DNA from: Leeuwenhoekiella palythoae
Lineage (GTDB): Bacteria; Bacteroidota; Bacteroidia; Flavobacteriales; Flavobacteriaceae
DNA length: 64,000 nt
Reading direction: 5' to 3'
Assembly: GCF_900130045.1 (NCBI RefSeq)
Contig: NZ_FQXT01000003.1
Coordinates: forward strand, 310,001-374,000
The translations under genes were made by a program, and so were the position numbers. Position 1 is the first letter of the stretch; the number at the start of each line of letters is the position of its first letter. Below the pieces are notes generated by a model. It was given only the letters and a program-made list of their open reading frames with translations. It did not search any database and was not told the DNA's origin. Below, in pieces: positions 1 to 8,770 of this stretch.

Positions 1-96
1 TTTGTAAAGATCAATCTGCGTAAAACCTTACTCGAGCCCATTATTCCCAAACGACTTGCCGAACAGTTGGAACAAAAAAGATTAAAAGATGAGTAG
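1..96 (+). CDS. Methylmalonyl-CoA mutase small subunit, C-terminal end only (partial)
   Basis: An open frame runs from the window edge to a TAG at 94-96 and encodes 31 residues, including the stretch [18 protein letters not shown]. Its last codons overlap the ATG of the methylmalonyl-CoA mutase large subunit by 8 bases, which indicates translational coupling. In Bacteroidota the gene directly before the large subunit is normally the small (beta) subunit, MutA, an inactive paralogue that forms a heterodimer with the catalytic chain. The identity is inferred from position and from the basic C-terminal helix; too little is visible for a domain call. Confidence 0.6.
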   Translation, partial: FVKINLRKTLLEPIIPKRLAEQLEQKRLKDE

Positions 97-2176
97 AAAA
101 AACCTTCAACATCTAAGCATCAGCCATACGTTCAAAGCCGAATCTGTTAAGAATATACGCCCTGAACATAAAGCTCCGGAACACCTTGATTTCGCCGCTG
201 GAATTCCACCATATTTGCGAGGACCTTATAGTACCATGTATGTGCGCAAACCCTGGACGATCAGACAGTATGCGGGTTTTTCAACAGCTGAAGAAAGCAA
301 CGCATTTTACCGCCGCAATTTGAAAGCCGGTCAAAAAGGGCTTTCTGTAGCTTTTGATCTGGCAACACATCGTGGTTATGACAGCGATCACGAGCGCGTA
401 GAAGGTGATGTGGGGAAAGCCGGTGTTGCCATCGATACCGTTGAAGATATGAAGTTGCTTTTTGATCAGATTCCGCTTGATAAAATGAGTGTTTCGATGA
501 CGATGAACGGTGCGGTGCTTCCTATTTTGGCTTTTTATATCGTGGCAGCTGAAGAACAAGGCGTCTCTACTGAACAACTTCAGGGCACCATTCAGAATGA
601 CATTCTTAAGGAGTTTATGGTAAGAAATACGTACGTCTACCCTCCTGCACCGTCAATGCGCATCATTTCTGATATATTTAAGTACACTTCAGCAAATATG
701 CCCAAGTTCAACAGCATCTCCATTTCTGGATATCATATGCAAGAAGCCGGTGCTACTCCTGAAATTGAATTGGCGTACACCCTGGCAGACGGACTGGAAT
801 ACATTAGAACCGGAATTGACGCCGGTTTAAAAATCGATGATTTTGCTCCGCGCCTCTCCTTCTTTTGGGGAATAGGAATGCAGCATTTTGAGGAGATCGC
901 AAAAATGCGGGCAGCGCGAATGCTTTGGGCGAAGATCGTAAAGCAATTCAACCCTAAAAATCCAAAATCCCTTTCATTAAGAACGCATTGCCAAACTAGT
1001 GGTTGGTCTTTAACTGAACAAGATCCGTTTAACAACGTGGCGCGAACCACCATTGAGGCAGCAGCAGCAGTTTTTGGCGGAACTCAGAGTTTACACACCA
1101 ATGCTCTAGACGAAGCTATTGCTTTACCAACCGATTTTTCGGCACGTATCGCACGAAATACCCAGCTTTATCTTCAAAAAGAGACAGCGATTACCAGAAC
1201 AGTTGATCCTTGGGCGGGAAGCTATTATGTTGAAGAATTAACGGAAAAAATTGCGCACAAAGCTTGGGATCTCATTCAAGAAGTTGAAGCCCTTGGCGGA
1301 ATGACCAAAGCCATAGAAAAAGGGATTCCGAAGCTTCGAATAGAAGAAGCCGCTGCCCGTAAACAAGCCCGAATTGATAGCGAAAAAGACGTGATCATAG
1401 GTGTCAATAAGTTTGCACTAGATCAAGAAGATGAACTTATAACCCTAGAAGTTGATAATGCAGCTGTAAAAGAAAACCAGCTGCAACGCCTCGCAAGTGT
1501 TAAGAGTTCAAGAGATACAAAAGCGGTAACTCAAGCACTCCAAGCACTAACCGATTGTGCAAAATCAGAACAGGGTAATTTATTAACTTTAGCTGTAGAG
1601 GCTGCGAGAAAACGAGCAACTTTGGGAGAAATTTCTGCTGCACTTGAAGCCGTTTTTGGGCGCTACAAGGCACAGACCAAATCATTTAGTGGAGTGTATA
1701 GCAAAGAGATAAAAAACGATGAAGCTTTTAAAAAAGCCCAACAGTTAGCTGATGAGTTTGCCGTTTTAGAAGGGCGTCGCCCGCGTATAATGATCGCAAA
1801 AATGGGACAGGACGGCCACGACCGCGGGGCTAAAGTCGTTGCCACAAGCTATGCTGACGTAGGTTTTGATGTAGATATCGCTCCGCTGTTTCAAACCCCT
1901 AAAGAAGTCGCCAAACAAGCCGTAGAAAACGATGTGCATATTTTAGGCGTTTCCTCATTAGCCGGCGGACATAAAACTCTCGTGCCGCAAGTAATCAAAG
2001 AGTTGCAGCAATTAAATCGTGAAGATATCATGGTAATTGTAGGAGGTGTAATTCCGCGTAAAGACTATGAGTTCCTATTTCAATCAGGTGCAGTTGCTGT
2101 CTTCGGGCCCGGATCAAAAATAAGTGAAGCGGCGATTTCGATCTTAGAAATTCTCCTAAAAACTTTTGAAGACTAA
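89..2176 (+). CDS. scpA: Methylmalonyl-CoA mutase large subunit (B12-dependent)
   Basis: Catalyses the adenosylcobalamin-dependent interconversion of (R)-methylmalonyl-CoA and succinyl-CoA in the cytoplasm, linking propionyl-CoA to the TCA cycle. At 695 residues it has the usual length of the catalytic chain. The N-terminal TIM barrel carries the substrate-channel motif GPYSTMY (residues 45-51). The C-terminal Rossmann-type cobalamin domain carries DGHDRG at 575-580, whose His577 should be the lower axial cobalt ligand, followed by SSLAGG and the GG of IVGGVIP. It overlaps the partial upstream small-subunit gene by 8 bases and is followed 21 bases later by a dienoyl-CoA reductase-like gene, so the three probably form one acyl-CoA operon. 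No frameshift or missing key residue was seen. Confidence 0.96.
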   Translation: MSRKNLQHLSISHTFKAESVKNIRPEHKAPEHLDFAAGIPPYLRGPYSTMYVRKPWTIRQYAGFSTAEESNAFYRRNLKAGQKGLSVAFDLATHRGYDSDHERVEGDVGKAGVAIDTVEDMKLLFDQIPLDKMSVSMTMNGAVLPILAFYIVAAEEQGVSTEQLQGTIQNDILKEFMVRNTYVYPPAPSMRIISDIFKYTSANMPKFNSISISGYHMQEAGATPEIELAYTLADGLEYIRTGIDAGLKIDDFAPRLSFFWGIGMQHFEEIAKMRAARMLWAKIVKQFNPKNPKSLSLRTHCQTSGWSLTEQDPFNNVARTTIEAAAAVFGGTQSLHTNALDEAIALPTDFSARIARNTQLYLQKETAITRTVDPWAGSYYVEELTEKIAHKAWDLIQEVEALGGMTKAIEKGIPKLRIEEAAARKQARIDSEKDVIIGVNKFALDQEDELITLEVDNAAVKENQLQRLASVKSSRDTKAVTQALQALTDCAKSEQGNLLTLAVEAARKRATLGEISAALEAVFGRYKAQTKSFSGVYSKEIKNDEAFKKAQQLADEFAVLEGRRPRIMIAKMGQDGHDRGAKVVATSYADVGFDVDIAPLFQTPKEVAKQAVENDVHILGVSSLAGGHKTLVPQVIKELQQLNREDIMVIVGGVIPRKDYEFLFQSGAVAVFGPGSKISEAAISILEILLKTFED

Positions 2177-2197
2177 CACGCTTAAATCATAAATGCT

Positions 2198-3082
2198 ATG
2201 AATTTTAAAAATAAAATGCTGCGCGACGATGCGCTGAAAGGAAAAACTATTGTAGTAACCGGTGGCGGAAGTGGCTTAGGCAAGGCAATGACCAAATACT
2301 TTCTGGAGTTAGGCGCTCAGGTTGCTATAACTTCACGAAATCTAGAAAAGCTGCAAACTACCGCTGAAGCCTTAGAATCAGAAACCGGCGGCACTTGTTT
2401 TCCGGTGCAATGCGATGTACGTGATTATGAGCAAGTCGTTGCGATGCGTGATGCGGTCTTAGACCGTTTTGGGAGTATTGATGTCCTTTTGAATAATGCC
2501 GCAGGGAACTTCATTTCTCCTACCGAAAGACTTTCGGCAAATGCTTTTGACGTGGTTATTGATATTGTTTTAAAAGGAAGTAAAAACTGCACGTTGGCTT
2601 TTGGAAAACATTGGATTGACAAAAAAGAAGAAAACAAAACCATCTTGAATATCGTCACTACCTATGCCTGGACGGGCTCTGCTTATGTAGTGCCAAGCGC
2701 AACAGCAAAGGCCGGTGTTTTGGCGATGACGCGTTCGCTCGCTGTAGAATGGGCAAAATATGGCATTCGATCAAATGCGATCGCACCGGGCCCCTTCCCT
2801 ACTAGAGGTGCTTGGGACCGCTTACTTCCCGGAGATCTTGCAGAGAAATTTGATCTTTCAAAAAAAGTACCTCTGAGACGCGTGGGCGATCATCAAGAAT
2901 TGGCTAATCTGGCAGCTTATCTGGTTTCTGATTTTTCGGCCTATGTAAATGGTGAAGTCATTACTATTGACGGTGGTGAATGGTTAGAAGGTGCAGGGCA
3001 ATTCAACCTACTACAAGATATTCCTGAAGAATTATGGGATCAATTGGAAGCTATGGTTATAGCCAAGCGCAACAAGTCTTAA
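2198..3082 (+). CDS. SDR oxidoreductase, 2,4-dienoyl-CoA reductase type
   Basis: A 294-residue short-chain dehydrogenase with the cofactor motif TGGGSGLG at 21-28 and NNAAGNF near residue 99. It lacks the classical YxxxK pair. Instead Tyr156, Ser167 and Lys171 are spaced exactly as the catalytic Tyr199, Ser210 and Lys214 of mitochondrial 2,4-dienoyl-CoA reductase, and the flanking PSATAKAG and APGPF segments also fit that subfamily. The likely reaction is NADPH-dependent reduction of 2,4-dienoyl-CoA to 3-enoyl-CoA during beta-oxidation of unsaturated fatty acids. It follows the mutase large subunit by 21 bases in the same orientation. A less specific SDR role is the alternative. The 272 bases downstream contain only a short hairpin (3178-3192) and no gene. 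Confidence 0.85.
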   Translation: MNFKNKMLRDDALKGKTIVVTGGGSGLGKAMTKYFLELGAQVAITSRNLEKLQTTAEALESETGGTCFPVQCDVRDYEQVVAMRDAVLDRFGSIDVLLNNAAGNFISPTERLSANAFDVVIDIVLKGSKNCTLAFGKHWIDKKEENKTILNIVTTYAWTGSAYVVPSATAKAGVLAMTRSLAVEWAKYGIRSNAIAPGPFPTRGAWDRLLPGDLAEKFDLSKKVPLRRVGDHQELANLAAYLVSDFSAYVNGEVITIDGGEWLEGAGQFNLLQDIPEELWDQLEAMVIAKRNKS

Positions 3083-3354
3083 GAGTTTTCGTCCTTAATA
3101 AAAAGAGAGAGACCAAACCAAAAATCATTCAACTGCCGCCAGGCATCTTGGTACTATTGAAGTGGTGATAAAATCAGAGGATTTTTAATCCTATTAAAGC
3201 GCTTTTGCAGTAATTAAAAGAATGGCAAGGTTTTACCTTTTTGACCAATGTTTTCATGAGTTTTGTACTAAACCAATTGAAACCTGTTAACAAAAAGCAT
3301 TTTTATTGCGGGTTATAAATCGTATTTTCGCACAACAATACCTCAATATAATCT

Positions 3355-4122
3355 ATGGGCAAAATAATAGCTATTGCTAATCAAAAAGGTGGAGTAGGTA
3401 AAACTACGACCTCTGTAAATCTCGCAGCCTCACTGGGCGTGCTTGAAAAAAAAGTACTCTTAATTGATGCAGATCCGCAAGCCAATGCTACCTCAGGATT
3501 GGGTATAGATGTTGAGACGATAGAAATGGGTACCTACCAGCTGCTGGAACATTCTAGTAAGGCTGAAGAAACCATTATGAAAACCGAATCTCCTAATCTA
3601 GATTTGATTCCGGCGCATATTGATTTGGTGGCAATCGAGATCGAATTGGTTGATATGGATCAGCGAGAGTATATGCTAGCCCGCGCTATTAGACATCTTA
3701 AAGACACCTACGATTATATTTTGATCGACTGTGCACCGTCTTTAGGGCTCTTAACGCTAAACGCACTTACTGCTTCAGATTCTGTGATCATTCCTATTCA
3801 GTGTGAATATTTTGCATTAGAAGGGTTGGGTAAACTTTTGAACACGATTAAGAGTGTTCAAAAAATACACAATTCATCTTTAGATATTGAGGGCCTTTTA
3901 CTGACTATGTTTGATTCCCGACTACGCCTATCTAATCAAGTGGTTGAAGAGGTACAAAAGCATTTTGATGAGATGGTATTTGATACGATCATCCAACGAA
4001 ATGTACGCCTGAGCGAAGCTCCTAGTTATGGGGAAAGCATTATTAATTATGATGCCGGCAGTAAAGGAGCAGCAAATTACTTAAGTTTAGCTCAGGAGAT
4101 AATCACAAAAAATGATGCATAA
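3355..4122 (+). CDS. parA: Chromosome-partitioning ATPase ParA (Soj)
   Basis: A ParA/MinD-superfamily ATPase of 255 residues that drives segregation of ParB-bound origin DNA. The deviant Walker A box KGGVGKTT lies at residues 11-18, the A' motif LLIDADPQANATSGLG follows, and the Walker B-like ILIDCAPSLG is near residue 122. It ends 2 bases before the parB start, the standard parAB pair of a bacterial chromosome. Upstream at 3323-3330 a TATTTTCG box differs by one base from the Bacteroidota -7 consensus and may be the operon promoter. The gene order parA-parB-DUF5683-dapB-lepB fits a vertical core cluster rather than a plasmid. Confidence 0.95.
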   Translation: MGKIIAIANQKGGVGKTTTSVNLAASLGVLEKKVLLIDADPQANATSGLGIDVETIEMGTYQLLEHSSKAEETIMKTESPNLDLIPAHIDLVAIEIELVDMDQREYMLARAIRHLKDTYDYILIDCAPSLGLLTLNALTASDSVIIPIQCEYFALEGLGKLLNTIKSVQKIHNSSLDIEGLLLTMFDSRLRLSNQVVEEVQKHFDEMVFDTIIQRNVRLSEAPSYGESIINYDAGSKGAANYLSLAQEIITKNDA

Positions 4123-4124
4123 CT

Positions 4125-5030
4125 ATGGCTAAGGCAGTTAAAAAACAAGCTTTGGGAAGAGGACTTTCAGCACTTTTGAAAGATCCGGAAAATGATATTA
4201 AAGCTGCCGGAGACAAGGGCGCTGATAAAGTTGTTGGTAATATTGTAGAGCTCGAACTCGCTAATATTGAAGTTAACCCGTTTCAGCCTAGAAGCAGTTT
4301 TAATGAAGATGCTTTAAAAGAGTTAGCAAGCTCTATTAGGGAACTTGGTGTTATTCAACCCATTACCGTACGTAAAATTGAGTTTGGTAAATATCAACTG
4401 GTTTCTGGAGAACGCCGTTTTAGAGCTTCAAAATTAGTTGGTCTTGAGACTGTCCCTGCATACATACGTATCGCCAATGATCAAGAATCTCTTGAGATGG
4501 CGCTTGTTGAAAATATTCAACGAGAAGATCTTGATCCTATTGAGATCGCACTTTCTTATGAGCGATTAATTGAAGAAATAAACCTCACTCAAGAGCAAAT
4601 GAGTGAGCGTGTAGGTAAAAACAGATCTACAATCGCTAACTATTTGCGTTTATTGAAATTAGACCCAATCATTCAGACCGGTATGCGTGACGGTTTTCTT
4701 TCTATGGGTCACGGGCGTGCGTTGATCAATATCGAGAATACTTCAGACCAACTCGATATTTACGAAAAAATTATTCAGGATTCTTTATCAGTTAGAGCAA
4801 CAGAAGCGCTTGTAAAGAATTATAAAGAAGGAAAAAAATCTGGTAAAGCTACTCCAATAAAAACCAAAGTGCCTGAATTTATTCAGGAAGGGAAAAAAGA
4901 GTTTGCTTCTTACTTTGGGGCTAAAGTAGATATTAAAGTAGCTTCAAAAGGCAATGGAAAACTAATTATTTCGTTTTCTTCAGAAGAAGATTTCAAGCGA
5001 TTAAAAAAATTAATATCTGGTGCCGAATAA
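4125..5030 (+). CDS. parB: Chromosome-partitioning protein ParB (Spo0J), CTPase/DNA clamp
   Basis: A 301-residue ParB. An N-terminal basic tail (KQALGRGLSALL) would contact ParA. The ParB/Srx domain has NPFQPR near residue 50, the GERRFRA CTP-binding motif near 100 and LVENIQREDLDPIE near 130. A central helix-turn-helix around 155-185 should bind parS, and the C-terminal part is the dimerisation domain. The ATG is 2 bases after parA stops, and the last codons overlap the next gene (GTG at 5020), so the genes are probably cotranscribed. No parS-like palindrome was recognised nearby by eye. Confidence 0.95.
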   Translation: MAKAVKKQALGRGLSALLKDPENDIKAAGDKGADKVVGNIVELELANIEVNPFQPRSSFNEDALKELASSIRELGVIQPITVRKIEFGKYQLVSGERRFRASKLVGLETVPAYIRIANDQESLEMALVENIQREDLDPIEIALSYERLIEEINLTQEQMSERVGKNRSTIANYLRLLKLDPIIQTGMRDGFLSMGHGRALINIENTSDQLDIYEKIIQDSLSVRATEALVKNYKEGKKSGKATPIKTKVPEFIQEGKKEFASYFGAKVDIKVASKGNGKLIISFSSEEDFKRLKKLISGAE

Positions 5031-5610
5031 ACTTATAATTCTTGCCGCCCTACTGATTTTCAGTTTCAGTTTCAGTCAGGAAACTCCTGAAGAAGAACCT
5101 CAGATCGAAGCTGAAGAAATAGACGCCGCGTTTCAAGAATACGACGCATTAAAACCGGCCAAGGCCGCATTTTATGCTGCTGTTCTGCCCGGTTTGGGTC
5201 AAGCCTACAATAAAGATTACTGGAAGATTCCTATTGTTTATGGAGCTTTAGGTACAGGTGTAGGTATTGCAGTGTATAATCACGACCTTTTTAAGCAGTA
5301 TCGAAGCGCGTACAAAGACCGTATTGCCGGTAGAATTGATGAATTTACGATCGTAGATGAAGATGGCAATACCACCGAATTATTTACCGAAGATCAGCTG
5401 CTGCGCGCTCAGGATTTTTACCGAAGAAATAAAGAACTTGCGATTTTAATTTCCGCAGGTCTTTATGTATTACAGATCTTAGAAGCCAATGTTGACGCTC
5501 ATCTCTCTCAGTATGAGGTTGAAGATCGGCTGAGCTTTGCCCCTTTTATGGAACGCAACGAATTTGATTTCTCAAACACTTTTGGGATGCGTATAACTTA
5601 TACATTTTAG
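5020..5610 (+). CDS. DUF5683 domain exported/membrane protein
   Basis: A 196-residue protein starting at a GTG that overlaps the end of parB by 11 bases. The first 20 residues (PNKLIILAALLIFSFSFSQ) form a signal peptide. The body contains KAAFYAAVLPGLGQAYN, characteristic of DUF5683, then a hydrophobic segment, a polar loop and another hydrophobic segment near 140-155. The function of the family is unknown, although it is conserved beside parAB and dapB in flavobacteria. The GTG start is preferred because it puts the signal peptide at the very N-terminus and couples translation to parB. Confidence 0.8.
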   Translation: MPNKLIILAALLIFSFSFSQETPEEEPQIEAEEIDAAFQEYDALKPAKAAFYAAVLPGLGQAYNKDYWKIPIVYGALGTGVGIAVYNHDLFKQYRSAYKDRIAGRIDEFTIVDEDGNTTELFTEDQLLRAQDFYRRNKELAILISAGLYVLQILEANVDAHLSQYEVEDRLSFAPFMERNEFDFSNTFGMRITYTF

Positions 5611-5613
5611 ATT

Positions 5614-6312
5614 ATGAAGATTGCCCTTCTTGGCTACGGCCGTATGGGAAAAACCATTGAAAAACTTGCACAAGAACGTGGTCACGAGATCGTAAAAACC
5701 ATTGATGCCAATGATGATTATGATTTTAATGGTGCCGAAGTTGCCATTGATTTTAGTGTACCAACGGCTGCCGTTGCAAACATTTCGGCGTGCCTGAATG
5801 CTAATGTGCCTGTGGTTTCCGGGACTACCGGCTGGCTCGATCATTATGATGAAATGGTCGCACTTTGCAAGAAGAATAACGGTGGTTTTATTTACGCTTC
5901 AAATTTTAGCGTAGGCGTAAATATCTTTTTTGAACTTAATAAACAGCTTGCTAAAATGATGCAGGGTCTTAAAGACTATAATGTTTCGATGACCGAAGTG
6001 CACCATATTCACAAGTTGGATGCTCCTAGCGGAACCGCTATAACTCTTGCTGAAGGTATTTTAGAACACTCTGATAAAACAGATTGGGTTCTTGATGCTG
6101 AAGAAAATGATAAGATATCAATCAAAGCAGAGCGTGAAGGTGAAGTTCCTGGAACACACATCATCAATTACGGAAGTCAAGTAGATGAAATCACCATTGA
6201 ACATAGAGCACATAATCGAAACGGATTTGCTTTAGGTGCAATCATCGCAGCAGAATGGCTTAAAGACAAAACCGGCGTGTACAGCATGAAAGATGTTTTG
6301 AATCTATCATAA
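5614..6312 (+). CDS. dapB: 4-hydroxy-tetrahydrodipicolinate reductase
   Basis: A 232-residue NAD(P)H-dependent reductase that converts 4-hydroxy-tetrahydrodipicolinate to tetrahydrodipicolinate in lysine and meso-diaminopimelate synthesis. The Rossmann motif GYGRMG is at 7-12. The catalytic signature HHIHKLDAPSGTA starts at residue 130, with His and Lys134 positioned as in the family, and the substrate loop is complete. It starts 3 bases after the DUF5683 gene and is followed 51 bases later by lepB. It is slightly shorter than the 270-residue proteobacterial enzymes, as is normal for Bacteroidota. Confidence 0.95.
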   Translation: MKIALLGYGRMGKTIEKLAQERGHEIVKTIDANDDYDFNGAEVAIDFSVPTAAVANISACLNANVPVVSGTTGWLDHYDEMVALCKKNNGGFIYASNFSVGVNIFFELNKQLAKMMQGLKDYNVSMTEVHHIHKLDAPSGTAITLAEGILEHSDKTDWVLDAEENDKISIKAEREGEVPGTHIINYGSQVDEITIEHRAHNRNGFALGAIIAAEWLKDKTGVYSMKDVLNLS

Positions 6313-6363
6313 CCGTAACATCACACGTAAAAAACAGACAGATACAACAAAACTCGTAGACCC

Positions 6364-7935
6364 ATGACAATGATGCAATGGTTTTTATTTTTCCTGTTGG
6401 TTCAGGTAATCCACTTTTTAGGTACCTGGAAACTCTATAAAAAAGCAGGACGTCAAGCTTGGGAAGCAATCGTTCCTGTTTACAATGCAATCGTGTTAAT
6501 GCAAATAATTGGTCGCCCTAAATGGTGGACCATTTTATTGTTTATACCCATTGTTAATCTCATTATGTTTCCTGTAATCTGGGTTGAAACAGCGCGTAGC
6601 TTTGGTAAAAACTCAACAACCGATACGCTACTGGTGATCGTTACGCTAGGCTTTTACCTATATTATTTAAACTATGCGGCGCCCGTAACCTATAAAACTG
6701 AGCGTTCTCTAGTTGCTAAAAGTGCATTTGGAGAATGGGTAAGCTCTATACTTTTTGCCGTAGTTGCTGCGACCATTGTGCACACTTATGTAATGCAACC
6801 TTTTACAATACCTACGGGATCTTTAGAACGTACTTTACTTATTGGGGACTTTCTTTTTGTAAGTAAATTTCATTATGGTGCGCGTACCCCAATGACCACT
6901 GTTAGTTTCCCGATGGTTCACGACACCATTCCGGGGTTGGGGATAAAATCGTATTTAGATAAGCCACATCTCCCCTATTTTAGACTTCCAGGGTTTCAGG
7001 ATATTGAGCGCAGTGATATTGTGGTGTTTAGCTGGCCGGTAGATACGGTAAATCGCTTTTATGGCTTAGATGACGGTAAGTATTATCACAAACCCATTGA
7101 TAAGAAATCTAATTATGTAAAGCGTGCGGTAGGACTTCCGGGGGATAGTTTAAAAGTTGTTGACGGTAAGGTTTATGTTAATAATAATCCGCTAGAACTA
7201 CCGGGTCGCGCTCAACTGCAATATAGTTATCAAGGAACCGCAAAAGGCGGCGGATTCAATGCGAAAAATCTTTATGATCAATACAAGATCAGTAATCTGA
7301 AATTTTACAATTCAACACAATTTTTCACACAAGCCCTTACTGCTGAAAATGCCGAGCGCTTCCGCAATCATCCTAATGTTGCTTCTTTAGAAAAACTTAT
7401 CGCCGGAACTGACCAAAAAGATCCTTCAATCTTTCCTAAAGGAAATGCCAGCTTAGGAAATAGAGATCAGATCGCTTCGGTGTATATTCCAAAGAAAGGT
7501 ACTACCACACCTATTTCTGTGGAAAACCTTCCGCTTTACAAACGCCTTATCGAAGTTTATGAAGGCGAAGAAATGGGAGAAGTACGTGAAATTTCAGTAG
7601 AAGTAAATCAAGTACTTCTTAATGGAGAACCCCTTTCAGAATACACCTTTCAACAGGATTATTACTGGATGATGGGTGACAACCGTCACAATAGTGAAGA
7701 CAGTAGATTCTGGGGTTTTGTTCCTGAAAATCATATTGTAGGTAAACCTGTATTCATCTGGTTTAGCTGGGATAGCAATGGTACCGGAATTATGGAAAAA
7801 ATTCGTTGGGAACGTTTATTTACTACCGTAGGTGGTGATGGCAAGCCGGTTTCCTACTTTATTTACTTTATTATTGCACTTGTGGCTTATTTTGTGATCT
7901 CAAAAGTGATAAAGATCAGAAAAGCGAAGTCCTAA
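6364..7935 (+). CDS. lepB: Signal peptidase I, long flavobacterial form with N-terminal DUF5684 domain
   Basis: A 523-residue inner-membrane serine protease that removes signal peptides from Sec and Tat substrates. Residues 1-115 hold several hydrophobic helices of the DUF5684 type. The peptidase begins at a membrane segment near 125-145, with the catalytic Ser153 in IPTGSLERTL and general-base Lys253 in YVKRAVGLPGD. Box E is GDNRHNSEDSRFWG near residue 438. An insertion of about 150 residues lies between the Lys box and box E, much larger than in proteobacterial LepB, and there is one more C-terminal membrane helix. A hairpin terminator follows at 7957-7995. Confidence 0.93.
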   Translation: MTMMQWFLFFLLVQVIHFLGTWKLYKKAGRQAWEAIVPVYNAIVLMQIIGRPKWWTILLFIPIVNLIMFPVIWVETARSFGKNSTTDTLLVIVTLGFYLYYLNYAAPVTYKTERSLVAKSAFGEWVSSILFAVVAATIVHTYVMQPFTIPTGSLERTLLIGDFLFVSKFHYGARTPMTTVSFPMVHDTIPGLGIKSYLDKPHLPYFRLPGFQDIERSDIVVFSWPVDTVNRFYGLDDGKYYHKPIDKKSNYVKRAVGLPGDSLKVVDGKVYVNNNPLELPGRAQLQYSYQGTAKGGGFNAKNLYDQYKISNLKFYNSTQFFTQALTAENAERFRNHPNVASLEKLIAGTDQKDPSIFPKGNASLGNRDQIASVYIPKKGTTTPISVENLPLYKRLIEVYEGEEMGEVREISVEVNQVLLNGEPLSEYTFQQDYYWMMGDNRHNSEDSRFWGFVPENHIVGKPVFIWFSWDSNGTGIMEKIRWERLFTTVGGDGKPVSYFIYFIIALVAYFVISKVIKIRKAKS

Positions 7936-7956
7936 TTTCTAAATAAAATCAAGCGC

Positions 7957-7995
7957 AAAGCATCAAATCGTAAAGGTTTGATGCTTTTCTTTTTG
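7957..7995 (+). terminator. Rho-independent terminator after lepB
   Basis: An 11-bp perfect stem (AAAGCATCAAA at 7957-7967 with TTTGATGCTTT at 7977-7987), a 9-base loop and a T-rich tail lie 21 bases after the lepB stop. Confidence 0.75.
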
Positions 7996-8065
7996 AACTC
8001 GTAAAAATTTTTATTTTAACAAAATTGCTTAGGTATTGCCTCCTCTGTTTTATAGCTTCCGCACT

Positions 8066-8518
8066 ATGGAAACACAGGAAAAAAATACACAACGTTCAGT
8101 AAAAAATAACGATACGGTTCAAGTACACTATACCGGAAAATTAACCAATGGTCAGATTTTTGACAGTTCGGTAGATAAGCAACCGCTTGAATTTCAATTG
8201 GGTCAAGGTCAGATTATTCCAGGTTTTGAAAAAGGCCTTATTGATATGACAGTAAGCGAAAAGAAAACGATCACGATTCCTGAGGCTGAAGCTTATGGTG
8301 AAGTTCGTAAAGATCTTTTTCAAGAAGTACCAAAGGCAGACCTTCCGCAGGAAATTGATCCTCAAGTTGGGATGGGATTAGTTGCTAAAAACCCTGACGG
8401 TACTGAGCGTCAATTACGTGTTGCCGAAGTACGCAACGAAAGTATCGTGATCGATGCCAATCACCCACTTGCAGGACAAGACTTGATCTTTGAGCTTGAG
8501 GTTGTAGATATTAAGTAA
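8066..8518 (+). CDS. FKBP-type peptidyl-prolyl cis-trans isomerase, SlyD-like
   Basis: A 150-residue prolyl isomerase/chaperone. The FKBP part has VQVHYTGKLTNGQIFDSS and the SlyD-like core LGQGQIIPGFEKGL, and an insert-in-flap segment with the EAEAYGEV region follows. No signal peptide is present, so it is cytoplasmic. An in-frame TTG at 8036 would add 10 residues, but ATG 8066 gives a normal SlyD-like N-terminus and is chosen. The His-rich metal-binding tail of E. coli SlyD is absent. The TAA stop at 8516-8518 is the first triplet of an 18-base block shared exactly with the 3' end of the helicase gene at 22.5 kb. Confidence 0.9.
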   Translation: METQEKNTQRSVKNNDTVQVHYTGKLTNGQIFDSSVDKQPLEFQLGQGQIIPGFEKGLIDMTVSEKKTITIPEAEAYGEVRKDLFQEVPKADLPQEIDPQVGMGLVAKNPDGTERQLRVAEVRNESIVIDANHPLAGQDLIFELEVVDIK

Positions 8519-8612
8519 ACTACCTCAGGGCAACCAAGTCCGAGAAATATTAGTTGAATACAAACATTATATTTCGGGTGAGCCTCCGGAAACTTTTCCT
8601 TAATCGGCTCCC
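8514..8612 (+). other. Candidate conserved 3'-UTR element (shared block) after the FKBP gene
   Basis: TAAACTACCTCAGGGCAA begins exactly at the FKBP stop codon. The same 18 bases, plus the preceding AG, occur on the minus strand at 22509-22528, again starting at a stop codon. Weaker similarity may continue downstream (an ATTA-rich spacer, then TTTCGGGTGAGCC here). It could be a structured RNA, an attenuator or a dispersed repeat; the sequence alone does not decide. Confidence 0.4.
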
Positions 8613-8626
8613 GTAAATAATAATAT

Positions 8627-8663
8627 TAAAAGTCCGTAAACGGTACTGTTTACGGACTTTTTT
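8627..8663 (+). terminator. Rho-independent terminator
   Basis: A perfect 11-bp stem, AGTCCGTAAAC (8631-8641) with GTTTACGGACT (8648-8658), has a 6-base loop and runs into seven T residues. It ends the FKBP transcript before the OmpA-family gene. Confidence 0.85.
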
Positions 8664-8770
8664 AGTGATTTACATCTCCTGGTAATCTTCGTTTTAACAG
8701 AATTATAGCATTCTCAAAAAAATAAATTTAGCACGCCTCTGTTATTAAGGTCTAACTAAATTTATGAAAA

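Noticed and set aside
3178-3192. Terminator after the dienoyl-CoA reductase-like gene
   Set aside because: AGGATT/AATCCT is a weak 6-bp AT-rich stem without a T-run.
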